Assembly: GCA_028097785.1 (NCBI GenBank)
Contig: JAOHFB010000025.1
Coordinates: 1-8,676, forward strand
Source of the DNA: Candidatus Pelagibacter sp.
GTDB taxonomy: Bacteria; Pseudomonadota; Alphaproteobacteria; Pelagibacterales; Pelagibacteraceae
Direction of reading: 5' to 3'
Length of the DNA: 8,676 nt
The notes under the pieces were generated by a model that worked only from the letters and a program-made list of their open reading frames with translations, made no database searches and was not told the origin of the DNA. A program made the translations under genes and the position numbers. Of this stretch, positions 1 to 5,903 are shown piece by piece (within the stretch, counting starts at the first letter, position 1; every line of letters begins with the position of its first letter).

Positions 1-237
1 ATTTATTGCTATCTCTTTTAGATAACCTTTTTTTTCAAAATGATGAACTGTATTATAAACCGTAGCTAAAGATATTTTTTCATTCAAATCCTCAGAAATT
101 TTTTTAGCCAGATCATTAATTGTAAAATGAAATGTTTTATCTCTATTAAATAGAACTTCGCAGATTTTAACCCTTTGTTTAGTTGGTCTTAATCCAGCTT
201 CTCTTAATTTATCAATATAATTGCAGTTTTTTGTCAT
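1..237 (-). CDS. irr: Fur-family iron/heme-responsive regulator Irr (N-terminal part, runs off window)
   Basis: This is the first 79 codons of a Fur-superfamily transcription factor. It is read leftward from ATG at 237-235 and stays open to the window edge, so the dimerisation and metal/heme-binding half is not visible. The winged-helix DNA-binding half is clear: GLRPTKQRVKICEVLF at about residues 15-30, then the recognition-helix motif ISLATVYNTVHHFEKKGYLKEI at about 55-76 (first part ISLATVYNTVHHF). The ending KEIAIN resembles the LREIAVDG stretch typical of Irr rather than Fur, Zur or PerR. In alphaproteobacteria Irr controls iron and heme genes, mostly by repression under low iron. The GCP-type heme regulatory motif of Bradyrhizobium Irr is not seen in the N-terminus, and many Irr proteins lack it. 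No Shine-Dalgarno sequence precedes the ATG; an ICE-like box lies there instead, which suggests autoregulation. Divergent from fabA, an arrangement I recall from rhizobia. Irr is preferred over general Fur with moderate to good confidence. Confidence 0.8.
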   Translation of the reverse strand, partial: MTKNCNYIDKLREAGLRPTKQRVKICEVLFNRDKTFHFTINDLAKKISEDLNEKISLATVYNTVHHFEKKGYLKEIAIN

Positions 238-242
238 TTTTG

Positions 243-259
243 TTTATAATTGTTCTAAA
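243..259. promoter_or_regulatory. ICE-like Irr operator
   Basis: The sequence TTTATAATTGTTCTAAA matches the known iron control element consensus TTTAGAA-N3-TTCTAAA at 13 of 14 defined positions; the single mismatch is T for G at 247. It ends 5 bases before the irr start codon and overlaps the -35 region of a candidate fabA promoter, so bound Irr could affect both divergent units. The match is read directly from the sequence. Binding and the direction of control are inferred. Confidence 0.6.
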
Positions 260-269
260 CTGAGAACAA
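250..269. repeat. Perfect inverted repeat in irr/fabA divergent region
   Basis: TTGTTCT (250-256) and AGAACAA (263-269) form perfect 7-bp arms around a 6-bp spacer. An imperfect outer extension follows: TATAAT at 245-250 is mirrored by ATTATA at 271-276, offset by two bases. The dyad shares its left arm with the ICE-like box and covers the spacer between the candidate fabA -35 and -10 hexamers, as expected for a repressor site. It could also be a second Irr or Fur-type half-site arrangement. It is unlikely to be a terminator because no T-run or gene end is nearby. Confidence 0.6.
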
Positions 270-270
270 A

Positions 271-276
271 ATTATA
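271..276 (-). promoter_or_regulatory. Candidate irr promoter -10 box
   Basis: Read on the minus strand, 276-271 is a perfect TATAAT; the -35 at the proper distance is poor (TGGTAA at 300-295, 18-base spacer). The expected start near 264 falls inside the palindrome, so the operator would sit on the irr transcription start. The hexamer overlaps the candidate fabA -10 on the other strand. Confidence 0.35.
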
Positions 277-331
277 CTGTTTTATTATATTATATTACCA
301 TTAAATCAAGTATTAAGGGAACTCAAATTTT

Positions 332-832
332 ATGAAAAAAAACTCTTATAGCTATGATGATCTTATAACATGTGGAAATGGTGAGCTTTTTGGTCCGGGA
401 AACGCCAAATTACCCCTTCCTCCAATGCTTATGTTTGATAGAATAACTGAGATTAACGAAAACAACGGTTCTTTTAATAAAGGCTCATTAAAAGCTGAAT
501 TAGATATTAAAGATGAACTTTGGTTTTTTGAATGTCACTTTAAAGGAGATCCAGTGATGCCAGGATGCCTAGGTCTTGATGCGATGTGGCAGTTAGTTGG
601 GTTTTATTTGGGATGGCTTGGAAATCCAGGTAAAGGAAGAGCTCTTGGAGTTGGCACTGTAAAGTTTACTGGTGAAGTTATTAAGAGTGTCAAAAATGTA
701 AGGTATGAAATTGATATGAAAAAAATTATGTCACCTGGAGGAACAACGGTTGGTTTGGCTAATGGGTTAGTTTTTGCAGATGATAAAAAAATATATTCAG
801 CAGAAAGTTTAAAAGTGGGGTTATTTAAATAA
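332..832 (+). CDS. fabA: 3-hydroxydecanoyl-ACP dehydratase/isomerase FabA
   Basis: This hotdog-fold enzyme dehydrates 3-hydroxydecanoyl-ACP and isomerises trans-2- to cis-3-decenoyl-ACP, the branch point to unsaturated fatty acids in the cytosol. The 166-residue protein is close to the usual 170 or so and aligns along its length with E. coli Fab[19 protein letters not shown] at the N-terminus, the active-site block [20 protein letters not shown] at about 64-83 with catalytic His69 and Asp83, then [14 protein letters not shown] and the C-terminal SLKVGLF. The [17 protein letters not shown] stretch separates FabA from FabZ, which cannot isomerise. The start at 332 gives the expected N-terminus and has AAGGGA 11 bases upstream. 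Its stop overlaps the fabB start by one base (TAATG), implying translational coupling. First gene of the fab unit, probably under the shared irr/fabA control region. Confidence 0.97.
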   Translation: MKKNSYSYDDLITCGNGELFGPGNAKLPLPPMLMFDRITEINENNGSFNKGSLKAELDIKDELWFFECHFKGDPVMPGCLGLDAMWQLVGFYLGWLGNPGKGRALGVGTVKFTGEVIKSVKNVRYEIDMKKIMSPGGTTVGLANGLVFADDKKIYSAESLKVGLFK

Positions 833-2043
833 TGAGAAGAGTAGTAATAACAGGATTAGGAATTGTTTCTTGCTTAGGGAACAATCAAGAAGAAGTTCAT
901 CAATCATTGGTCAATTCAAAATCAGGAATTTCTTATGCTGAAGAATATAAAGAACATAATCTCAAAAGTCATGTTCATGGCAAACCAAATATAAAATTAG
1001 AAGATCATATTGATCGAAAGACAATTAGATTTATGGGCTCAGGTTCAGCTTACAATTACATTGCAATGAAAGAAGCAATTGAGGACTCTGGTTTAGAAGA
1101 AACAGAAGTAAGTAATTTTAAAACTGGAATAGTTATGGGTTCAGGAGGACCTTCAATTGAGAATGTTATTTTAGCTGCTGACAAAACTAGAGCTAAAACT
1201 CCAAAATTAATGGGACCATTCATTGTTCCAAGAACAATGGCAAGTACGGCATCTGCTACTCTTGCTGTTCCGTTTAAGATTAAAGGAACCAATTACACAA
1301 TGAGTTCAGCTTGTGCAACAAGTGGACACTGCATTGGGAATTCAATGGAATTAATTCAAATGGGCAAACAGGATGTTGTGTTTGCAGGTGGAAGTGAAGA
1401 AGTTCACTGGGCAATGACTGCAATGTTTGATGCAATGACAGCTCTATCTTCAAAATATAATGATGCACCTGAGACAGCATCAAGAGCATATGATAAAACA
1501 AGAGATGGTTTTGTAATAGCTGGTGGTGCTGGAGTATTAGTGCTTGAAGAATATGAACATGCTAAAGCTAGAGGTGCTAAAATATACGCGGAATTAACTG
1601 GTTATGGAGCAACTTCAGATGGATACGATATGGTAGCTCCATCTGGTGAAGGAGCTGTAAGATGTATGCAAATGGCAATGTCGACAGCTAAAAATAAAAT
1701 AGATTATATCAATACTCATGGGACTTCTACTCCTGTTGGAGATATTACAGAGTTAAATGCAGTTAAAAATACTTTTGGAGACAATATTCCAAAGATTAGT
1801 TCAACAAAATCTTTATCAGGTCATCCATTAGGTGCTGCATCTGTTCATGAGGCAATCTATTGTTTAATAATGATGAAAAATAATTTCATTGCTGGCTCTG
1901 CAAACATTAGTGAGATGGATGAAGAAGCTAAAAAATTTCCAATAGTTTCAAAAACTGAAACTGGTGCAACTTTAAACACAGTAATGTCTAATAGTTTTGG
2001 TTTCGGTGGAACTAACGCTGCTTTAATTTTTGAAAAGGTTTAA
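832..2043 (+). CDS. fabB: 3-oxoacyl-ACP synthase I FabB
   Basis: FabB is a condensing enzyme that extends acyl-ACP with malonyl-ACP and is needed to elongate the cis-3-decenoyl-ACP made by FabA. The 403-residue thiolase-fold protein begins [16 protein letters not shown]. It carries the nucleophile Cys161 in [14 protein letters not shown], His296 in [11 protein letters not shown], Lys326 and His331 in [14 protein letters not shown], and the closing [13 protein letters not shown] motif. These are the Cys-His-His triad and lysine of the KAS I/II family. Length, the fabA partner and the motif wording favour FabB over FabF. GTGGGG at 815-820 may serve as its ribosome binding site inside fabA. Three bases separate it from fabI, so the three genes almost certainly form one transcript. 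No missing residues or frameshift seen. Confidence 0.96.
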   Translation: MRRVVITGLGIVSCLGNNQEEVHQSLVNSKSGISYAEEYKEHNLKSHVHGKPNIKLEDHIDRKTIRFMGSGSAYNYIAMKEAIEDSGLEETEVSNFKTGIVMGSGGPSIENVILAADKTRAKTPKLMGPFIVPRTMASTASATLAVPFKIKGTNYTMSSACATSGHCIGNSMELIQMGKQDVVFAGGSEEVHWAMTAMFDAMTALSSKYNDAPETASRAYDKTRDGFVIAGGAGVLVLEEYEHAKARGAKIYAELTGYGATSDGYDMVAPSGEGAVRCMQMAMSTAKNKIDYINTHGTSTPVGDITELNAVKNTFGDNIPKISSTKSLSGHPLGAASVHEAIYCLIMMKNNFIAGSANISEMDEEAKKFPIVSKTETGATLNTVMSNSFGFGGTNAALIFEKV

Positions 2044-2046
2044 ATT

Positions 2047-2832
2047 ATGAGTTTAATGAAAGGTAAAAAAGGATTAATCATGGGAGTTGCCAATGAAAGA
2101 TCTATTGCTTGGGGTATCTCACAAAAACTTGCAGAGGCTGGAGCTGAACTTGCGTTCACTTATTTAGGTGATGCTTTAAAAAAAAGAGTAATTCCTTTAG
2201 CAGAAAAATTAAATTCAAAAACTACGTTTAGCTGTGATGTTGAAAAAAAAGAGGATGTTACAAAATTATTTGAAGATGTTAAATCTCAATGGGGTGAAAT
2301 TGATTTTGTAGTTCATGCTATTGCTTTTTCCGATAAGTCGGAATTATCTGGTGAATATTTAAACACAACTAGAGAAAACTTTTTAAGAAGTATGTTAATT
2401 TCATGCTTTTCATTCACAGAAGTTGCAAAAGAAGCATCTAAAGTAATGAAAGAAGGTGGAAGTTTAATCACCTTAAGCTATGAAGCAAGCAAAGCTATTC
2501 CAAATTACAATGTAATGGGTGTATGTAAGGCAGCTTTAGAGTCTAGTGTTAAGTATCTAGCAAGAGATCTGGGTGCTAAAGGCATGAGAGTTAATGCAAT
2601 AAGTGCAGGACCTATTAAAACATTAGCGGCTTCTGCTATTGGAGATGCCAAGTTTTTATACAAGTGGAATGAAGACCATTCTTTCCTTAAAAGAAACGTA
2701 GATATCCATGATGTTGGAAATTCAGCATTATATCTTCTAAGTGACCTTGCAAACGGTGTTACTGGCGAAATTCACTACGTAGATGCCGGATATAATAAGG
2801 TTGGGATGCCAGATCCTAAGAATATTAGTTAA
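2047..2832 (+). CDS. fabI: Enoyl-ACP reductase (NADH) FabI
   Basis: This short-chain dehydrogenase-fold enzyme performs the last reduction of each fatty acid elongation cycle, trans-2-enoyl-ACP to acyl-ACP. The 261-residue length is typical. The FabI-type cofactor motif GVANERSIAWG (13-23) replaces the classical SDR glycine motif. The catalytic pair is Tyr154 and Lys161, in PNYNVMGVCK (Tyr-x6-Lys), with the second conserved tyrosine at 145 in LSYEASKAIPNY. RVNAISAGPIKTLAASAIGD forms the substrate-loop region. AAGG at 2035-2038 lies 8 bases before the first ATG, supporting that start over Met4. It follows fabB after 3 bases. FabI is the known triclosan target; position 93 (HAIAF) is Ala here where E. 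coli has Gly, a change I believe common in alphaproteobacteria, so no resistance is claimed. Confidence 0.96.
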   Translation: MSLMKGKKGLIMGVANERSIAWGISQKLAEAGAELAFTYLGDALKKRVIPLAEKLNSKTTFSCDVEKKEDVTKLFEDVKSQWGEIDFVVHAIAFSDKSELSGEYLNTTRENFLRSMLISCFSFTEVAKEASKVMKEGGSLITLSYEASKAIPNYNVMGVCKAALESSVKYLARDLGAKGMRVNAISAGPIKTLAASAIGDAKFLYKWNEDHSFLKRNVDIHDVGNSALYLLSDLANGVTGEIHYVDAGYNKVGMPDPKNIS

Positions 2833-2854
2833 AATATAGTTAAATTTAGTTAAA
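2826..2854 (+). repeat. Three TAGTTAAA direct repeats after fabI
   Basis: TAGTTAAA occurs at 2826-2833, 2837-2844 and 2847-2854, spaced 11 and 10 bases, about one helical turn each. The first copy contains the fabI stop codon. The 50-base gap to the DUF1737 gene contains little else except AAAAAGGG (2858-2865). In such AT-rich DNA this may be chance or local duplication; no function is assigned. Confidence 0.5.
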
Positions 2855-2882
2855 AATAAAAAGGGTTTATTAGAAAAATCAT

Positions 2883-3089
2883 ATGAAAGGCTATAGATTT
2901 ATCACAGACGACGATACATCAGAATTTTGTCATCGTGTGACAGAAGCCTTATCAAATGGATGGAAATTATACGGTGAACCAAAAATGACTTTTGATAAAA
3001 AAAGGGGTGTAATGCGATGTGGTCAAGCAGTCATCAAAAACTCACCTAAGAAAAAATACTCAAAAACAATTAGTTTATCCTCAATATAA
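2883..3089 (+). CDS. Small DUF1737 domain protein
   Basis: This is a 68-residue soluble protein with no signal peptide or membrane segment. It resembles the DUF1737 family, whose members are short and share an N-terminal YRFITxxD stretch, then FCHRVTEALSNGWKLYGEP (about 15-33) and a RCGQAVIK segment (about 45-52). The rest is a lysine/serine-rich tail. The family has no established biochemical role that I know of. The gene lies 50 bases after fabI in the same direction and directly before the terminator, so it is probably the last gene of the fab transcript. That position alone does not prove a fatty acid role. The nearest purine-rich site, AAAAAGGG at 2858-2865, is about 17 bases from the ATG, longer than usual, so translation may be weak. 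Only two Cys residues (16 and 46) and few other potential catalytic residues are visible, which fits a binding or structural role better than an enzyme. Confidence 0.82.
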   Translation: MKGYRFITDDDTSEFCHRVTEALSNGWKLYGEPKMTFDKKRGVMRCGQAVIKNSPKKKYSKTISLSSI

Positions 3090-3121
3090 AAAACCCCCAG
3101 AACTTACATCCTAGGGGTTTT
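3090..3121. terminator. Bidirectional intrinsic terminator between fab and pnp units
   Basis: AAAACCCC at 3090-3097 pairs with GGGGTTTT at 3114-3121. After one C/A mismatch the stem continues with AG (3099-3100) against CT (3111-3112), closing a 10-base loop. Read leftward, the stem ends in GGGGTTTTTT, a strong rho-independent form for the pnp operon, whose last stop codon lies 22 bases away. Read rightward, it ends in GGGGTTTT immediately after the DUF1737 stop. One hairpin therefore serves two convergent units. Confidence 0.88.
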
Positions 3122-3143
3122 GAATTTTAATTTAAGTTATTAG

Positions 3144-5216
3144 TTATTCAGCAGCTTGTTTCATAGAAAGTTTTACTTTACCTCTATCGAAACCAATCAC
3201 TTTAACTTTTACTTCGTCACCTTCTTTGACAACGTCAGTAACTTTAGCCACTCGTTTATCTGCAAGCTCTGAGATATGAACCAGCCCATCTTGTTTTCCT
3301 AAGAAATTAACAAATGCACCAAATTCCATAATCTTCATTACTTTACCTGAATAAATTTTATTTAATTCAGCTTTTGCAGTGATGTCTTTAATCATTTGCA
3401 TTGCGATGTTTCTAGACTCTTCATCAGGAGCAGCAACTGTTACTACACCTTCGTCATTTACATCAACTTTTGCACCTGATTTTTCAACGATCTCTCTAAT
3501 CGTTGCTCCACCTTTTCCAATTACAGCAGCAATATCTTTTTTATCAACAGTTACTTGTTCCATTTTTGGAGTATGTTTTCCAACATCATCTCTTGAAGCT
3601 GATAATGCTTTATTCATTTCACCTAAGATATGAACTCTTCCATCTTTAGCTTGGCTTAATGCCTGCTCCATGATTTCAAATGTAATACCTGTGATTTTGA
3701 TATCCATTTGAAGAGAAGTTATTCCATCTTTAGTTCCTGCAACTTTAAAGTCCATGTCTCCTAAGTGATCTTCATCACCTAAGATGTCTGATAGGACACT
3801 AAAATCATCACCTTCTTTAATTAATCCCATTGCAATACCAGCAACTGGCTCTTTAATTGGAACTCCAGCATCCATTAATGCTAGAGATGTTCCACAAACA
3901 GTAGCCATCGAAGAAGAACCGTTAGACTCTGTAATCTCTGATACTATTCTAAAAGTGTATGGAAACGCCTCTTTTGAAGGTAGTGAAGAATTAATTGCTC
4001 TCCATGCTAGTTTACCATGACCAATTTCTCGTCTTCCAGTTCCAATTCTTCCAGTTTCACCCACTGAAAAAGGAGGGAAATTGTAGTGAAGCATAAATCG
4101 TTCTCTTTGAAGACCATCTAAACTTTCAATTCTTTGCTCATCATCGGATGTACCTAAAGTAGCAACCACAATCGCTTGTGTTTCTCCTCTAGTAAACAAA
4201 GCAGAACCATGAGTTCTTGGTAAAACACCAACTTCACATTCGATAGGTCTTACATCAGATAATCCTCTACCATCAATTCTGTTTTTGTTTTTAAGAATGT
4301 CAGTTCTTACAATTTTCTTCTCTAAGTTTTTAAGCTCTGAGTTAACATCAAGATCAGAATAATTTTCATTTTCTTCAAAAAGCTTTTTAGCTTTATCCGT
4401 AATTTCTGAAATCTGATTTGATCTATCTTGCTTATCTCTTGTAGCAAAAGCCTTTGTTAAATCTGCTGTAAAAGTTTCCTCAAGTTTTTGTTTAACTTCA
4501 GATAAATCTTTTTTCTCAACAGTCCACTCAGGTTTTTTACATTCATTTGCAAGCTCTTCGATCATTTCGATTACTGGTACAAAACCTTCATGTCCAAACT
4601 TAACTGCATTTAACATTTCTTCTTCTGTTAAACCATTTGCTTCAGACTCAACCATAAGTACGGCATCTTTAGTACCCGCTACAACCAAATCTAAACTTGA
4701 ATTTTCTAATTCTGCTTTTGACGGGTTTAAAATATATTTACCATCAACAAAACCTACTCTAGATGCTCCAACAGGGCCCATAAAAGGCATTCCTGAGATA
4801 GCTAACGCTGCTGAAGAAGCAGTGATTGCTAGAATATCTGGTTGGTTTTCTTTGTCATATGAAATTACTGTTGGTAATAACTGCACTTCATTTTTAAATG
4901 CGTCTGGAAACAAAGGTCTGATAGGTCTATCAATTAATCTCGAGATTAATGTTTCACTTTCAGTTGGTCTTGCTTCTCTTTTAAAATATCCACCAGGGAT
5001 TTTTCCACCTGCATAATATTTTTCTTGGTAGTTAACTGATAATGGAAAATAATCCATGTCTGAATTTACTTTCTTTGCTCCTACCACTGTTGCTAAAATA
5101 ACTGTTTCACCGCATGAAGCGATGATTGCTCCGTCTGCCTGTCTTGCTACTTTACCTGTTTCTAAACTTATCTTCTTTCCTGCTACTTCTATTTCCTTCT
5201 TATATACTTTAAACAT
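3144..5216 (-). CDS. pnp: Polyribonucleotide nucleotidyltransferase (PNPase)
   Basis: PNPase is a trimeric 3'-to-5' phosphorolytic exoribonuclease that degrades mRNA, releasing nucleoside diphosphates. The 690-residue protein has the full domain order: first RNase PH domain (about 10-145, with [20 protein letters not shown]), helical linker (about 240-300), second RNase PH domain (about 310-545, with [15 protein letters not shown] and [15 protein letters not shown]), KH domain (about 553-615, GKGG loop at 567-570) and S1 domain (about 620-687). Asp481 and Asp487 correspond to the catalytic Asp486 and Asp492 of E. coli. The S1 domain ends almost at the C-terminus ([10 protein letters not shown]), so the acidic tail that in E. 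coli brings the total to 711 residues is missing. The ATG at 5216 gives the expected [11 protein letters not shown] start and follows a weak GGA. Last gene of the nusA-infB-rbfA-rpsO-pnp run, 57 bases after rpsO, with an odd purine-rich leader described separately. Confidence 0.97.
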   Translation of the reverse strand: MFKVYKKEIEVAGKKISLETGKVARQADGAIIASCGETVILATVVGAKKVNSDMDYFPLSVNYQEKYYAGGKIPGGYFKREARPTESETLISRLIDRPIRPLFPDAFKNEVQLLPTVISYDKENQPDILAITASSAALAISGMPFMGPVGASRVGFVDGKYILNPSKAELENSSLDLVVAGTKDAVLMVESEANGLTEEEMLNAVKFGHEGFVPVIEMIEELANECKKPEWTVEKKDLSEVKQKLEETFTADLTKAFATRDKQDRSNQISEITDKAKKLFEENENYSDLDVNSELKNLEKKIVRTDILKNKNRIDGRGLSDVRPIECEVGVLPRTHGSALFTRGETQAIVVATLGTSDDEQRIESLDGLQRERFMLHYNFPPFSVGETGRIGTGRREIGHGKLAWRAINSSLPSKEAFPYTFRIVSEITESNGSSSMATVCGTSLALMDAGVPIKEPVAGIAMGLIKEGDDFSVLSDILGDEDHLGDMDFKVAGTKDGITSLQMDIKITGITFEIMEQALSQAKDGRVHILGEMNKALSASRDDVGKHTPKMEQVTVDKKDIAAVIGKGGATIREIVEKSGAKVDVNDEGVVTVAAPDEESRNIAMQMIKDITAKAELNKIYSGKVMKIMEFGAFVNFLGKQDGLVHISELADKRVAKVTDVVKEGDEVKVKVIGFDRGKVKLSMKQAAE

Positions 5217-5251
5217 TTCATTTCCATTTCGTTTCGTTCGTTTCGTTCCAT
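5189..5251 (-). other. Possible upstream ORF overlapping the pnp start
   Basis: A 20-codon frame opens at ATG 5251-5249 and ends at TAG 5191-5189, inside pnp and in a different frame from it. It contains three in-frame ATGs (5251, 5227, 5221) and begins [12 protein letters not shown]. It arises from the repeat units in the pnp leader. Ribosomes starting there would pass over the pnp start at 5216, which could lower pnp translation. The geometry is seen in the sequence; translation is speculative and could be a by-product of the repeat. Confidence 0.2.
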
Positions 5252-5258
5252 TCCGTTC
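5214..5258 (-). repeat. Degenerate RAAYG pentamer tract in the pnp leader
   Basis: On the minus strand the stretch before pnp splits into GAACG GAATG GAACG AAACG AACG AAACG AAATG GAAATG AAATG, and the last unit contains the pnp start codon. It is about nine copies of a 4-6 base unit of the form (R)AAYG. The transcript here would be almost all purine and unable to form a stable hairpin, unlike the E. coli pnp leader whose stem is cut by RNase III. It may have arisen by slippage; it also supplies several GGAA-type ribosome contacts. Confidence 0.7.
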
Positions 5259-5273
5259 TATCTAGCTTGATCT

Positions 5274-5522
5274 TTATTTTCTTAATCCCAATTTCGACAG
5301 TACATTTTTGTAAGAATCCATTTTTGTATTCTTTAGGTATTCTAACAATTTCTTTCTTCTATTTACCGCTCTCAACAATCCAACAGATGAATGTTTATCT
5401 TTTTTGAATTGCTTAATGTGTGTAGAGAGAGTTTCAATTTTCTCTGTTAGCAAAGCTATCTGTACCTCTGAAGATCCAGTATCTTTTTCGTGCATTGCTA
5501 ATTCTTGTGCCTTTTTGTTCAT
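5274..5522 (-). CDS. rpsO: 30S ribosomal protein S15
   Basis: S15 is a primary binder of the 16S rRNA central domain and helps form a bridge to the 50S subunit. The 82-residue protein shows DTGSSEVQIALLTEKI near the start, THIKQFKKDKHS with His35 and Asp42 at the conserved rRNA-contact positions, RRKKLLEYLK, and the terminal LSKLGLRK. The usual length is 88-89; here only 13 residues precede DTGS where E. coli has 20, so the first helix is shortened. No longer start exists: the upstream frame meets a TAG (5537-5535, which is also the rbfA stop) after four codons. The AGGA at 5536-5533 is well placed for the chosen ATG. The usual HSRRG motif reads HSSVG, losing two arginines. It follows rbfA after 12 bases, with no truB between. 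Confidence 0.96.
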   Translation of the reverse strand: MNKKAQELAMHEKDTGSSEVQIALLTEKIETLSTHIKQFKKDKHSSVGLLRAVNRRKKLLEYLKNTKMDSYKNVLSKLGLRK

Positions 5523-5534
5523 GCCTCTTTTTTC

Positions 5535-5903
5535 CTATTTATTTGTTTGTTTTATTAAGTTTTCTATTTTTTCCGCATACTCAAAAGATTCGTCTTTTCT
5601 AAAGAGTAATTTTGGTAAAAATTTCATAACCACTTTTTGTGATAAAATTTTTCTAATTAAAAATGAGTATTTTTTTAAAACTTCAATCACTTCCTCTGCA
5701 TTTTTGCCACCCAATGGTAACACATATGCTTTAGCAATTTTCAAGTCTTGGCTCATTCTAACCTCAGTAACCGTTATAGTATTAGTTTCTAAATTCGGGA
5801 CCTTAGCTTCATTTTTTATAAAAATCATGCTTAAAGACTGCTTGATCATTTCTCCGACCCTTAGCTGTCTTTGTGATATTGGCTTTCCAATTCTATCGCT
5901 CAT
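5535..5903 (-). CDS. rbfA: 30S ribosome-binding factor RbfA
   Basis: RbfA is a small KH-fold factor that binds immature 30S subunits near helix 1 of 16S rRNA and aids late maturation and cold adaptation. The 122 residues cover the whole family: SQRQLRVGEMIKQSLSMIF at the N-terminus, the core strand segment ITVTEVRMSQDLKIAKAYVLPLG (about 43-65), and MKFLPKLLFRKDESFEYAEKIENLI near the C-terminus, where LPKLLFRKDESFE is the family hallmark. The start codon overlaps the infB stop by one base (TAATG), indicating coupled translation. No strong Shine-Dalgarno is visible, only GAGAGA at the end of infB. Placement directly after infB is the normal bacterial arrangement. Length is near the usual 120-135. 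Confidence 0.93.
   Translation of the reverse strand: MSDRIGKPISQRQLRVGEMIKQSLSMIFIKNEAKVPNLETNTITVTEVRMSQDLKIAKAYVLPLGGKNAEEVIEVLKKYSFLIRKILSQKVVMKFLPKLLFRKDESFEYAEKIENLIKQTNK

Larger units (their letters stand above)
250..278 (+). promoter_or_regulatory. Candidate fabA promoter
   Basis: TTGTTC at 250-255 and TATACT at 273-278 are separated by exactly 17 bases and fit a sigma-70 promoter, with the -10 matching 5 of 6. Transcription would begin near 285, leaving a leader of about 45 bases with AAGGGA (315-320) as the fabA ribosome binding site. A second possible -10 is the perfect TATAAT at 245-250, with a poor TTGCAG 18 bases upstream. The AT-rich context makes chance matches likely. Confidence 0.45.

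Noticed and set aside
250..269. Palindrome as an intrinsic terminator or attenuator
   Set aside because: The stem is only 7 AT-rich pairs, it lies between divergent starts with no gene end, and no T-run follows on either strand.
1056..1501. Two minus-strand frames (78 and 73 codons) inside fabB
   Set aside because: Both overlap the conserved catalytic region of fabB, have no recognisable domain and overlap each other.
5404..5522. rpsO as a truncated pseudogene because it is shorter than usual
   Set aside because: All core S15 motifs and the normal C-terminus are intact, a good ribosome binding site precedes the ATG, and S15 is normally essential.
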